Of a stretch of DNA of 28,214 bases, positions 11,252-21,231 are shown piece by piece. A program made the translations under genes and the position numbers. Where the stretch lies: positions 1-28,214 of the forward strand of contig JAKSYS010000746.1 of NCBI GenBank assembly GCA_022925895.1, given 5' to 3'. How positions within the stretch are numbered: position 1 is the stretch's first letter; each line of letters opens with the position of its first letter. Origin of the DNA: Fragilaria crotonensis. Lineage: Eukaryota > Bacillariophyta > Fragilariophyceae > Fragilariales > Fragilariaceae. The notes beneath the pieces are model-generated. The model did no database searches. It saw only the letters and a list, made by a program, of their open reading frames with translations, and was not told the DNA's origin.

Positions 11252-11360
11252 TTCACCTCGTCGCATCCTTTATGCTAGTGGCGACAATTGAACGCGGTAC
11301 AAGCGTTCGTACTTCTTTTGGTTAATTCAATGGAATACTATGCAGTAGGTTGCTTAAAGT

Positions 11361-13286
11361 CTAAAGTTGAGTGATGTCTCGACCGAACATCTGACGCCTG
11401 GCCCAGTCGTTGAGGACCAGCACGCGGTTTCTCCACGAAACTTGTTTGGTCAAATAGACACTGCGCCAAACGGCATTGCCAAGCTTTCCCTTACCTTTGA
11501 TGTTGTCGGCATTGGGTGCCAGGGAAACCTGAGCTAGGGCTGATCCTCCACCAGTGTAGGCAAGAATACCAAGGTTCAAGAATTGAAATGGCTTCGCATA
11601 GTCATCAGTGTTGCCGGCAAATCGTGCAATGGACTCCGAAAGCGTACCAGAGTGTTCCGGATCTTTCGTGGGTGGCGGGAAAAAACCTTCCTCGGTCTTT
11701 TCTGGGCTGAAATTGTAGTTCTTGTTCATCAATCCCGCTAGGAACTCCCCCTGTTGTGAAGCAACTTGCGCCGTAGCCGGCAACTGACTTCGGGTGATGC
11801 AACTGCAGTCACCCAGGGCAAGAATCTTCCCATCAGTCCCTAGAACACGGCACCATGGATCGATTGCAAGACGACCTCGAGCCACCTTCTGCTCATTTCC
11901 TTGTTCTTCGCCAATGCTTTCAATAAGCTGTAGAGTCAAAGGAAGCGGTCCATTCCCAGCTGCCCAAACGGCAAGCCCATAGTGCAGAGAAGTACCATCA
12001 TTGAGGTCGATGATGTTTTCCTTCACCTCCTTCACAGAACTCTGCAACAAAAGCTCGGTGAGATGGAAGTTTTCTGGGATGAGGTTTCTGACCACGGGAT
12101 CAGAAATGGTGACGTCTCTTCGCAGCTGTTTGATCGCTTCCGCTTGCAGAGACTTATCGAAGGGAGCCAAAATAGTGTCGGAAGCCTCAATAACCTTAAT
12201 ACGAACATATTTGATCAGGTTTGGATAGTACTTTGGACCATCTTGCTCCACAAAATCTCTCAACTCGGAAGCGAACTCCACACCTGTCGGACCCGCTCCA
12301 ATAACAGCGAAGGTGAGGGTGTTGATCCGGGATTCATCACTCAACCCAGGAAGATTTGCGCGTTCGAAGCAGTTCACAATGGCAGTCCGGATACGTCTGG
12401 CATCTTCGATTTGGCGAAGGAAGCAACAATGCTCGCGCACTCCAGGAATGCCAAAGGTGTTGGTTTGAGCACCAATCGTGAACAGGAGTCGATCATAGCT
12501 CATAGTGAAGCTCTCGACTTCACAAGAGTTCCCGTCACAGACAACTGATTGACATTCGATTGTCGATGACTTAGGGTCCACCGACGTGGCAGTTGCCTCG
12601 AGGAAGTTAACATGGCGATTAATCTATAGACAAATGTGAGATTTTGACGATGTTGAGTCTTGAGACATAATGCCCATGCGTACCTCACGGATAGGCTCGG
12701 TGATAGAACGATATTCGACGGTTCCAACACTAGATCCTGCCAACATAGGGGTGAAAAGGAAATAGTTGCGAGGGGAGATCACTGTCACATCATACAATGA
12801 GGTATCGATATCTTTCAAGAAGGAAGCGGACCCCCAACCAGTTCCTAGAACCACAAGCCTTTCCTTTGGGCCATTTGGTCGAGGACTGGGCGACGAGTCC
12901 TTTAAGAAGTCCTCGACGGTATGCTCTAGGATTTCAGCAGCCTTTTCCGCCAAAAACAATGGGTAGGCTCTGGGCCGCATCAATCTTTCCATCTTGGCTG
13001 AAAACGAAGAGTCCTTGGTGGCGGAAGCGGCATCGTCCTGCGGCTTGCTGACGAATATGCCTTGCATGCCCTCGGCATCTCTCAAACTGTACTTCGCTTC
13101 ATTGTCAACAGCGGCGTTCCTTTCGGCGATCTCTCTGCGCAGAATCTTTTCTCCTTCCTTCGGAGTTATGCTTTGAGATAATGTAGTAGATCTTGTTCGA
13201 TGATTCGATCTGATAATTGGAGTAAACGCATTGATGCTGGCTATGGCCATAATCAGCGCACCGATTTGCATGGCTCCGACTCGCAT
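11361..13286 (-). CDS. Type II NAD(P)H dehydrogenase, probably plastid (two exons)
   Basis: Exons are 13286-12684 and 12623-11361; the intron 12683-12624 (60 bp) begins GTACGC and ends CTATAG. The protein is 621 aa. The signal peptide ends ASINA|FTP (residues 17-23), an ASAFAP-type plastid motif. A ~120-residue lead section follows, then the FAD-binding Rossmann motif LGTGWGS (~147-153) and [16 protein letters not shown]. The NADH-binding motif [15 protein letters not shown] lies near 308-322, and the second flavin contact LALGDCSC near 479-486. A basic, hydrophobic C-terminal tail could anchor the enzyme to a membrane surface. NDH2 enzymes pass electrons from NAD(P)H to quinone without pumping protons; in a diatom plastid this would feed plastoquinone (chlororespiration). 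I see no EF hand. Reading through the intron would end exon 1 at 12624. Confidence 0.9.
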
Positions 13287-14043
13287 CTGATATTGTTGGC
13301 TGATATAATTGAATTCCAGTTGTTACTTTTTTATGGCTTCTTCAATCAGTTTTTCGGAGAAAAGCAATGCGAACGCTTCTTACCAGCACAGCAAAGAGAT
13401 CCCTGGTCACCGGTCATCCGATCCCACGGAAATGGGGTGACAGGACACGGACGTCGTCAAGCATTACCATTGCCAGTATCCAGAGACGTGGTCTACGTGA
13501 GTGCTACTAGTAGAGGACTTCGCTTACTTTGGTGATGTCACGCATGCAAGTACCTGGTAGACTACAACTATACTACAGTAGACTCTATTGGTAGGGAATA
13601 GGGAAGGATTCGGTCGCAATGTGCAATAGAATTTATTTGACGACGAAAACCTGAGTGGTACAAGTAGCTCGTGTACAGAAGTACATGTACAATCACACCG
13701 AGTACCTGGTACTCGTAGTCCGGTACAAGTTGTGGAGTACTCCAGCACAATGTACGTCACAATTCACAACGAAAGGTATGGATACTAGTACAGTACAAGT
13801 GTGCGAGGGTGCGAGATATCATACCTTAGTACAGAAGCAGAGTAAAGGGCCTAATGTACACTTGTGGATAGAGTGAGTGCAGCAGTTCGACCTTGTTCTC
13901 GCAGCTTCTCTTTGATGTTGTTCGTATATCCTACATCCATCCAGCCACACTTGCCGATGACTTTTGTGTGCCCTTGTGCGAAAATGGTCGATTTCAAAGT
14001 ATCACGCTACACGCTACACACCGAACGACCTCGAATGGGGTCG
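13287..14043. other. Intergenic region rich in GTAC palindromes
   Basis: No gene seen. The first part must contain the NDH2 promoter. Between 13545 and 13860 the sequence is crowded with GTAC-centred words, including the inverted repeat GAGTACCTGGTACTC at 13700-13714 (7-bp arms around one base) and AAGTACCTGGTA at 13549-13560. A near-identical inverted repeat occurs at 19010-19024. Confidence 0.55.
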
Positions 14044-14676
14044 TCAGACATACCATCCTGAAATCATTTCTTGCTTAAAACGTCGTTGTTGGTACAAGAG
14101 CTCAATGATCGCCCCGTCAGCATCATAAATAAAGGCCAGCTGGTACAAATGTTGTCCGATCATTTGTTCCTGTGGCGGAATTGCGATCCTCAGAGTCTTC
14201 CCAAACTTCTCTTGACTCTTCACGTTTATCTGATCAATCCAGTCTTGTAGTCGCTTCATTCCTTTGCTCTTCATGGACCTGGTGACATCGATTGCGTAAT
14301 GGTTTAATCCTAGCAGGTCAGGCCGTTGTATCAGGTCAATTGCTCTCCGTCGTGTCCCTTCAGGTTCGTTCCGCATGCTGCTGGGGACTTCAATCAGTTC
14401 TATTCGCCCTCCCTGGTCCTTCTGTTGCAACCAGGCGGCCCGCACGTTCCCAGCAAGGAACTTGGTTTCCACTTCAAAGTCCAACAGGGAGTAAAAGTTG
14501 ATTGCCAATTCAATATCTCGAGTCCTGATAGCCGTATGGTGGAATGGAGTAGCTGTGCTCACGTACATGTCCAGATGTGATGTAGTAAACCTTTTCCCCG
14601 GTAGTGTCGGAGCAAAGGATTGACAGCATACCAGCATGGTCAGAGTTGCGACCAGAGCCAGTGCATACTCGCTCAT
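14044..14676 (-). CDS. VOC/glyoxalase-like plastid preprotein
   Basis: The 210-aa protein begins with a signal peptide (residues 1-19) ending CCQ|SFAP, an ASAFAP-type motif, and so is predicted to enter the plastid. The mature part is a vicinal-oxygen-chelate fold: beta strand FHHTAIRTRDIELAINFYSL, then ELIEV, NHYAIDV and AIIELLY. The two His and two Glu at these positions match the usual metal ligands of glyoxalase I and dioxygenase relatives. The residue after the second half, GQHLYQLAFIYDADG, is the typical turn before the last strand. The substrate cannot be told from sequence. It is a single exon with an ATG start. Confidence 0.85.
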   Translation of the reverse strand: MSEYALALVATLTMLVCCQSFAPTLPGKRFTTSHLDMYVSTATPFHHTAIRTRDIELAINFYSLLDFEVETKFLAGNVRAAWLQQKDQGGRIELIEVPSSMRNEPEGTRRRAIDLIQRPDLLGLNHYAIDVTRSMKSKGMKRLQDWIDQINVKSQEKFGKTLRIAIPPQEQMIGQHLYQLAFIYDADGAIIELLYQQRRFKQEMISGWYV

Positions 14677-15440
14677 GTTCGCAGACGAGACACATGCGCG
14701 CCTAAACGTTGTTATGGATGCAGCTGATTTCGGATGTCAAGCATGATGGCGTGTGGTTTTTCTCTCACCAGGGATGACGTGACGGCAAGGCGCCAGGCCT
14801 GAGCATGACGCATGACAGCATGACATCGGATTTTGGATCGCAGAAAGTCATGTTGGCTGTTTTGTGGTAGTTCGGTGCCCGATCAAACTCGCGCATGGAT
14901 CAGCGTATTTGTTTCCCCTGTACCCTGTACCCTGTACCCTGTACAGTACCACGGACTCAATGGTATTCCAAACTTCCTATTAGCAGTGTATGATAGTAGA
15001 TTCATTCAAGTTAACATTCAACTAGAATAGAGTTCTGATAAATGAGTAGTACAAGAGCGCGTCGAGGGCTCGTTAACAGTGTTGCAGAATATCGCGTTGG
15101 TTGCTACATCAAATCAGGACCTTCGAGCCTGGTTAACACCAAGGCTCTTGAAAGTCAATTACGAAGGCGATTCTGGTCAGCAATAGTGCGCGTGGCTCAA
15201 ATGCGCCCGCACGCTTAGGCGTGGTTGTTGTTCCTGAAAAGTGAAGGAGTCCATGATGTCAATAATGCTTTGTTGGCAAAGTTCTTGAGCTCAGTGTGTT
15301 CTCAAGCCACATTCTCACAGCAACATACTCCATATGTGTATTATGGAATTCCAACCTTGGGACTCGCAGGTCCGTTTACCTTTACTGGCGTCCACTAGCT
15401 TAGGTGTAGGCACAGTATGACAAATTCCAGAAACAGACTG
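14677..15440. other. Intergenic region with short tandem repeats
   Basis: No gene seen. It contains three GCATGAC words in 14803-14824 and a perfect four-copy CCCTGTA array (14916-14943). The promoter of the VOC gene should lie near 14677-14800. Confidence 0.5.
14916..14943 (+). repeat. CCCTGTA tandem array, four copies
   Basis: Four perfect, contiguous copies of the 7-mer CCCTGTA occupy 28 bp. It is a simple microsatellite. The unit resembles but is not the telomere repeat CCCTAA. Confidence 0.85.
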
Positions 15441-16163
15441 CTACAGCACGACTTCCTCGATCCAGTTGTTGATCATTCCGGACGGATCATCGTCGTGGCC
15501 AACGCGTCGTAGCTGAACTTCACCAAATCGACTGTTCGGACTGCTATGCCGACTGGCTGTAGACTGGGACACGGCATGCAGTACGTCAAGAGAGGACAAG
15601 ACGAGCATGGGAATGACTCCAGATTCCAACTTGAGTGACCTGCCGTCGACACCGGAGTGAATTCGACGCAAGAAATTTGTTTCGTCTAATGAATCCTCCG
15701 AATACATGCTATTGAGCTCCTCCAGCAATTCCATGGAAGGTTCAAATACTGGGTCTACCATGATCAAACCAGAAAGAGGGAGATCTTCGAGGTAGAATTG
15801 TGCCACCCACGACACTGCCGGTCCTCGTGCAAGCAGGACGACTGATGGTTTGGCTTCGAGATCGCTTGTCATCTCCGCGAGAGAAGCCTCCATACTAGAA
15901 AGAGTAATCTGCTGTTTACAAAAATGCAGACCGTACTCATTGGGGAGGGCATCTCGTAGGTACGAGCTCCAGGATGTATGGTAGAGACCTTGATCTTCGA
16001 CAAGGACCAAAGTACAAGGTTTCTCAGCCACAAGCGATGATAACGGTGGTTCAATCGACTCCGTGATAATGCTTCGATTCCAGCACTTTCGGGCCCTTGC
16101 TGAAACTCTCAGATTGCGGTCAATGCGGTTCGAAGCTAGTCGTCGACCCCACATCGACAACAT
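15441..16163 (-). CDS. Alpha/beta-hydrolase-like protein, probably mitochondrial
   Basis: The 240-aa protein starts at the first true ATG (16163). Residues 1-32 are rich in Arg, Ser and Ala and lack acidic residues after the start (WGRRLASNRIDRNLRVSARARK), typical of a mitochondrial presequence. The body resembles an alpha/beta hydrolase: strand CTLVLVEDQGLYHTSW, then SVVLLARGPAVSWVAQFYL at the place of the nucleophile elbow, GLIMVDPVF, IPMLVLSS, and a late VGHDDDPSGMI where the catalytic His usually lies. The expected GxSxG elbow is absent, so it may be non-catalytic. The assignment to the fold is tentative. Confidence 0.65.
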   Translation of the reverse strand: MLSMWGRRLASNRIDRNLRVSARARKCWNRSIITESIEPPLSSLVAEKPCTLVLVEDQGLYHTSWSSYLRDALPNEYGLHFCKQQITLSSMEASLAEMTSDLEAKPSVVLLARGPAVSWVAQFYLEDLPLSGLIMVDPVFEPSMELLEELNSMYSEDSLDETNFLRRIHSGVDGRSLKLESGVIPMLVLSSLDVLHAVSQSTASRHSSPNSRFGEVQLRRVGHDDDPSGMINNWIEEVVL

Positions 16164-16716
16164 CGTTACAGACAAGAAGTCGACAGAAGTGGACGACCGA
16201 CGGCCGATATGCTGGCTCCACTATTCTGTTCCAGATTCCAGACAATCGTACTAGCTAGAGTATGCATAGAGTACTTGTTTTTGGCATTCTACCGTCGTAA
16301 TCGAAACCGTGCATAAAAAAAAATAGCTCATATCATACTGCTAGTAGAAAGCTGGAATGCAACAGTACTGGAGTTATCGTACATGCAGTTTTCTAACGGT
16401 ATTCTCCGTATTTCGTACATGCAGTTTTCTAACGGTATTCTCCGTATTTCGTACTCCAGTACCCGGTATTTCCGGCACTAGTGGTCATTTTCTATCAATC
16501 TACTGTATTAGGTGGTGCCTAATAACCAACCGAAAACCCTTCCAAGGCAATCGAATGTATTGTAGTCTCGGAGTATTCCCTACTACTGTAGTAGAGAGAG
16601 TCTAGGATACCAGGCAGTGAGCGAATAAAGAAAAAAAGTATTCAATTTAGATTAACTGCCGTCCTCAGGTACTCGCGAAACTAACTTGGGTTCATGTAAG
16701 GGGCGCTTCAAAGTGT
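16164..16716. other. Intergenic region with a 36-bp tandem duplication
   Basis: No gene seen. It is AT-richer than its neighbours and includes an A9 run at 16314-16322. A perfect two-copy tandem repeat lies at 16378-16449. GTAC-containing words flank the repeat. Confidence 0.55.
16378..16449. repeat. Perfect 36-bp tandem duplication
   Basis: The unit beginning CGTACATGCAGTTTTC occurs at 16378-16413 and again, without differences, at 16414-16449; a third copy starts with CGTAC and then diverges. The perfect identity implies a recent duplication or active slippage. Confidence 0.9.
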
Positions 16717-17262
16717 TCACTCCAAATCATCCGGGCGGCGGTTCATCAATGCATGAAACCCGCGCACTTGACGGACGAAGTCGTCTCCGGCCTCACCAAT
16801 CGTGGTGAACATTTGGAACCCATTCCCCTCTACGAAACCTATAATGACTTGGTTTTCGTCGGCAGAAGCAACACCATTCAGAGCCAAAAGTCGTCGCAGG
16901 TTGTCTTTCAGGGCATCTTCTTCCATGCAGAGACAGACGACTTCACCGAGCAACTGGCCGTCTGCATCGAAAGCGAAGAATCGAGGCAACATGTTAACCC
17001 ACTCCCAAGAACGGTTTGGTTCCACCGCCATCGACTTGATGAGAAACTTGGCATACAGAGAGGTTGGCTTCTGTTCCCTCGCAACATGATGCATGGTCCC
17101 ACCAGGTTGAGAGAGAATCTGCTGACCGTAGCGCGCGACTGTGTCACGATGAATATCCTCGACGCGTTCGACCTTTCCGAATCTAGTCTGGATGTATAGT
17201 GTAGCGTGCTGGATGGCTTGACTTGCCGAGTGGGCAGCATATAGCAATGAGGAGTGTAACAT
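16717..17262 (-). CDS. Conserved-looking protein of unknown function
   Basis: I do not recognise this 181-aa protein. It starts at a proper ATG and begins with a short hydrophobic/aliphatic stretch (MLHSSLLYAAHSASQAI) that could be a weak organelle-targeting sequence. The middle has MLPRFFAFDADGQLLGEVVCLC and IIGFVEGNGFQMF, which read like alternating beta strands, with a helix between them (EEDALKDNLRRLLALNG). The C-terminus is helical and charged. It is a single exon, and the 5' end faces the ankyrin-like gene 117 bp away, with both genes on the minus strand. Confidence 0.6.
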   Translation of the reverse strand: MLHSSLLYAAHSASQAIQHATLYIQTRFGKVERVEDIHRDTVARYGQQILSQPGGTMHHVAREQKPTSLYAKFLIKSMAVEPNRSWEWVNMLPRFFAFDADGQLLGEVVCLCMEEDALKDNLRRLLALNGVASADENQVIIGFVEGNGFQMFTTIGEAGDDFVRQVRGFHALMNRRPDDLE

Positions 17263-17379
17263 TTTTGACGAGGAAATGAGGAGAAATGTGTGGATGTGAA
17301 AATGTGAACAGATCGGAAAATACGTTCGGGAAAGTATACCAGAAAATTTGGTGTCAGTTACAATGAATTCTTGTCAGGC

Positions 17380-18657
17380 TCAATCCATGACTCCAGGGTA
17401 TTGCCGTTCGAACAAAGTCGGTGTGTCCTTCAGAATAGTGAAAATAAAATGCACTTGCCAACCAGTTGATCCCATCTTGGTCATGATTTCGGCATAAAGT
17501 GATTCGGGCAAGCTTAGCTTGGAGAGTGCCAGAGGGTAGCACAGAAGTAAATAGCGCATGTGATTCCATGTAAGATGACGGAGCAATTCGAGGGGAAGCT
17601 CTCCTTCCATGTTGGCAATGGACGCACCCTTGGGATAACCCCTGACTAGGGCTTCAATTCTGTGCTGCCATTCCTTGGTATTCGTTGCTAACCGAGCTGC
17701 CACATGGATCGGCAAGTCGCCGTTAGAATCAAGTTGACACATGCAGTAGGGATTCATAGCGAGAATCATTTGAAAGAACAAAGTCTCACAGCGTGAGTCC
17801 TGGGCAATGCATTCATGAAGGATTGGAAAGGTGGAGAGCTGACTTTCATCTTCACAACCCAAAACAACGACCAATTTGTGCCAGCATGCTCTGAGAGCGA
17901 AAGCATCGTTGAGATTGGAGGTCAAGTTAAATCCTGCAGTGATCGAAGCTCCTTTGGGATTACAGACGCGCGATGGAAGGTAATTGGACAAGACGGTCTT
18001 TTTGGTCAATTTCGAAGTCAACACCTTCTTAAGTCTTCCCTTGTAGCAATTTGACAATTCTTGGATGAGCGGTCGTTCCAGGTTTTCCTTCAGCGAAGCT
18101 TGATGAAAAGCACCAAAATCTGATTGAGTCACTTCATTTCTCCAACAAGCAAGGACTAGTGGAGTTTTATTAGAAACATCCTTGCTAGCAAGGGCATGAA
18201 CCATGCGATCATGGCCTCCGATCTGAATTAGCATGGGTATGATCCCTCGGAGATGTCGTCCAAATTCAACGCAAATATGGAATACATTCCGAAGAGAAGT
18301 GGCTTCTTGCCAAAGCATGGCATCGGGGTAGGCTTGTGCCAGACATCGAATGATTTCCAGTGGCTGCTGTGCGTAGCATGCTAAATGCAATGCACAGTTT
18401 TGATTGCTTGTCAAAAGGCGAGTCGATGCAGGTTGTTCATGTACAAAGGCCTCCAAGACATTCAAGGGAAGATCAGGACGAATACAAAGAATGTGAATCA
18501 CAGCGATGTTTGTAGAATCTTCAAGTGGTCCAACACTTGCCGTTGCGGCAGCTTGAAACAATGCCTCGTCTGGGTGCGATTCCAACCTCTTGAGAAGGCC
18601 GTTCCAGTTGGAGTTCATGGCAAGCGAGTGCATCACAGGTAGCTCGGGTTGATCCAT
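17380..18657 (-). CDS. Ankyrin-like repeat protein
   Basis: The 425-aa protein starts at ATG 18657. It consists of degenerate helical repeats of the ankyrin type, with recurring signatures such as CALHLACYAQQPLEIIRCL (~88-106), VFHICVEFGRHL, TPLVLACWRNE, LPIHVAARLATN and GELPLELLRHLTWNHMRYLL. Each unit ends in a (Y/H)P(D/K/L) turn (for example AYPDAM, GYPKGAS, CYPLALS). Such solenoids bind protein partners. I see no enzymatic domain, signal peptide or transmembrane helix. Large numbers of similar proteins of unknown role exist in diatoms (recollection, not checked). It is a single exon. Confidence 0.75.
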   Translation of the reverse strand: MDQPELPVMHSLAMNSNWNGLLKRLESHPDEALFQAAATASVGPLEDSTNIAVIHILCIRPDLPLNVLEAFVHEQPASTRLLTSNQNCALHLACYAQQPLEIIRCLAQAYPDAMLWQEATSLRNVFHICVEFGRHLRGIIPMLIQIGGHDRMVHALASKDVSNKTPLVLACWRNEVTQSDFGAFHQASLKENLERPLIQELSNCYKGRLKKVLTSKLTKKTVLSNYLPSRVCNPKGASITAGFNLTSNLNDAFALRACWHKLVVVLGCEDESQLSTFPILHECIAQDSRCETLFFQMILAMNPYCMCQLDSNGDLPIHVAARLATNTKEWQHRIEALVRGYPKGASIANMEGELPLELLRHLTWNHMRYLLLCYPLALSKLSLPESLYAEIMTKMGSTGWQVHFIFTILKDTPTLFERQYPGVMD

Positions 18658-19279
18658 TGCTACTGCAGAAGCGTCGTTTGGGCGTTCAGTCGAATCCCGA
18701 GTAGACTGATCCGATGAGATCCGACGAGAAGCAGTAGTCGAAAGTCGCAGGTGGGTGTACTTGGAGGGGAGTTCCCTCGAGTCTCGACTATCAGTTGTGT
18801 GTTATAAGAGCGGAAGTGTTGTTTAACTAGGGGCTCTACTCTCTCAAATACATGCATAGAGTGAGAGTTATGACTTCATGTCTGTGCATGAAATGTTCCT
18901 GGATATAAATAATGGATATGACACCGGTCACCGGTCACACCTTTCTTGGTTCCGCTTGACACCGATACGACTGTGAGCCTTACCTGGAGTGCACGTGGTA
19001 CAAGTACTAGAGTACCTGGTACTACACGCCACACGATACAGTATTCCTTTGGAGTCCACAGTGCACAGTCTGTATGTGATTTGACGAACTTGACTTGTGC
19101 AACGTGCAACACTGGCTGTAACTTCCGAGTACAAGAGTTCTACGCACTACAGTATGATACTAAACGGACGACGGCAGGCCGAAAGCCACACATTCCAGAA
19201 TGTTCAGTCATACACCGATTTACTCGCTGTCGCTGTAAGAGTAGACGACCATCATTGAGACACAGCATAGACTTTGACC
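18658..19279. other. Divergent intergenic region between the ankyrin-like gene and SmB
   Basis: No gene is called. It contains the SmB promoter and the ankyrin-like gene promoter. A GTAC-palindrome cluster lies at 18990-19030, with the inverted repeat GAGTACCTGGTACTA at 19010-19024 matching 14 of 15 bases of the one at 13700. CACCGGTCACCGGTCAC near 18920 is a short duplicated word. Confidence 0.5.
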
Positions 19280-19916
19280 ATGGTGAGTACAACATCCCGG
19301 CATTTTGAATCGTCGTTACCTCCTTCCTACGTTACTAATGTGGCTGATTGCTTGAACATGCAAGGAAGGAGGATCGATGCAATGCATGTGCCTGATCGAT
19401 GCGTGATGAACTAACAAAATTGCAAATCTTGAATTATAATCGTAGCCAAGTGGAAAGGGAAGCAAACTACTGCGCTACGTTGAGCATCGTCTACGGGTGA
19501 CGCTCCACGATGGCAGAGAGATTCTAGGAACATTTCTGGCCTTTGACAAACATATGAATTTGGTCCTGAGTGAAGCAGAAGAATTTCGAACATTACGCAG
19601 CAAAGGAGCCGTTGTGGAGGAACGCCTCGAGAAGAGAAATCTGGGCCTCGTTCTGATTCGTGGCGAGAATGTGGTCTCACTGGCAGTGGAAGGTCCACCG
19701 CCTCCTAGTATTACTGGAAAATTGACACCGGGGGGTCCAGGTGTGGCACGAGGAGCCGGACGAGGAAGCATGCCCGCTCCGCCAATGGGAGCCCCGATGG
19801 GGTTGGGAGCCGCTCCTGTAGCAGGCGTAGGAGCTCCAGGAATGTATCCACCCCCGGGGATGGGAGGGCCTCCGCCTCCTCCAGGTATGGGACGTGGTAT
19901 GCCACCACCGTATTAA
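19280..19916 (+). CDS. Spliceosomal Sm protein B (SmB/SmN), first coding exon is ATG only
   Basis: This is a core protein of the U1, U2, U4 and U5 snRNP Sm ring. Exon 1 contributes only the start codon (19280-19282); the intron 19283-19445 (163 bp) begins GTGAGT and ends CGTAG; exon 2 runs 19446-19916. The product is 157 aa. After [19 protein letters not shown] comes Sm1 ([20 protein letters not shown]) and then Sm2 ([19 protein letters not shown]). The C-terminus is Gly/Pro/Met-rich with PPGM and GRG motifs, as in SmB, but shorter than the animal tail. The splice model is supported because only it joins an ATG in frame to the conserved [12 protein letters not shown] segment; no ATG lies in frame at the start of exon 2. 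Confidence 0.9.
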
Positions 19917-20126
19917 AGGCGAGGCGAGGTGAGGTGACGCGAACACATGCACCACTAGCAAAGCGTAATCGCACGAAGTAGTCAGCTTGTTTCTACTTTT
20001 GCGGTTAGCGGCAGACGATAGCGCAAACGCAGCGTCGTTGATGCCTCTGCGCGAGGCTTATTCAGCATCCAGCGACATAATCCAGCCCTTCACAGCCTTC
20101 TTGTCAGAGAGTCAAACACTTGAGTG

Positions 20127-21231
20127 CTAGGAGAACCATACATTCCCTCCAAGCATATCGTCCCAGTCGGTGATTTGCCACCCTTTTATAACCACTTTTG
20201 TTTCTCTCTTCTCTAGTTGCAACTGATGCTCCACAACTGTCTCCAATCGTACAACATGCGGAACATTGCGAACTTTTCCATCACCGTATCCCTGTAAAAC
20301 CGATCCTGAACTCAAATCGGTCACACTAAACACTTCGTCACAATACACCAAGACTTGAGCGATGATTGTATGTTCATATGCGACATATCCGTCGTATCGA
20401 TGCAACTTGGATTGCACCTTCGCAACGCACTCCGAGGGGGGCGTGGACGCCACTTCCATCAACCATTTGGTGACAGGAACCGTTGTGGATGGTTGTTGTT
20501 TCGACTCCTTTCGCGTGAACAAGGGTATCATCATCAAACTTAGTAGCCGGACGGACGTGGTCTGCATCTGAAGATGGATTTGTATTTGATCGCGACCCGA
20601 CGCATGAGCGTTTTTGTACAAGTTCCGAAGTTTTTCCTCGACCATATTCAAGATCTGGCGACGAGAAGGTCTCGCTCTCGTTCACAGACTTCTCTGTATC
20701 GGTGTTGCTAGTTGTGATGGTGTGCTTAAAATCAACTTCAATATCCCCTTCCTCGCGCCTAATGTCGCCAAACGGAACTCGATATAGATTGGACATCATT
20801 GCGGCGACGGCTTGGGTGAAGGCCCACGACGATGAGTCGGCCAATTCTTGCCTCCAACCTGAGAATGGTATTTTATACCACGGAACGCCAATCAGATTGG
20901 CCGCAAACGTTGTGAATAAGGGCATGTTGCGAATTGGGCAATTGAAAGGGTCACCGGGTCCATAATAACCGCCATGCAGTTTAAACTCGTCACTTCCTAC
21001 GACCAACCGTGGCAGCAGTTCCGTGTCATGCCTCCACGGGAAAATCACATGTGGATTCACCATGGAGGCATTGGGAATCTTCTTACCATCCCAGACGCCC
21101 TCGGCGGCAATCGCAGCTGACCCTGGCTCCCCTTCCACTTGGGAAAGGCGAAAAGGCAGCCGAGGTTCCGACGAAAGCGATAAACAGCACTTTCTTTGGA
21201 GCGAAGCGTTCGAGATTGTTTTTCGTAACAT
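20127..21231 (-). CDS. Tim44/MRPL45-like mitochondrial protein, with an intron or frame break
   Basis: The N-terminal ~30 residues (MLRKTISNASLQRKCCLSL) are basic and hydroxylated, like a mitochondrial presequence. The C-terminal part carries the Tim44-like/MRPL45 signature: YDGYVAYEHTIIAQVLVYCDEVFSV, VRLETVVEHQL, and a final WQITDWDDMLGGNVWF. Relatives tether the mitochondrial ribosome or the import motor to the inner membrane. Two frames must be joined. An 82-nt intron, 20736-20655 (GTTGAT...GCCAG), would connect 21231-20737 to 20654-20127 in phase and give 340 aa, but the donor is weak. A single extra base near 20665-20690 is the alternative. The second frame continues upstream as RRQILNMVEEKL, which is consistent with either. 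The section between the frames is low complexity and acidic. Confidence 0.75.

Noticed and set aside
14916-14943. Interstitial telomere repeat
   Set aside because: The unit is CCCTGTA rather than CCCTAA and there are only four copies; a plain microsatellite is the simpler reading.
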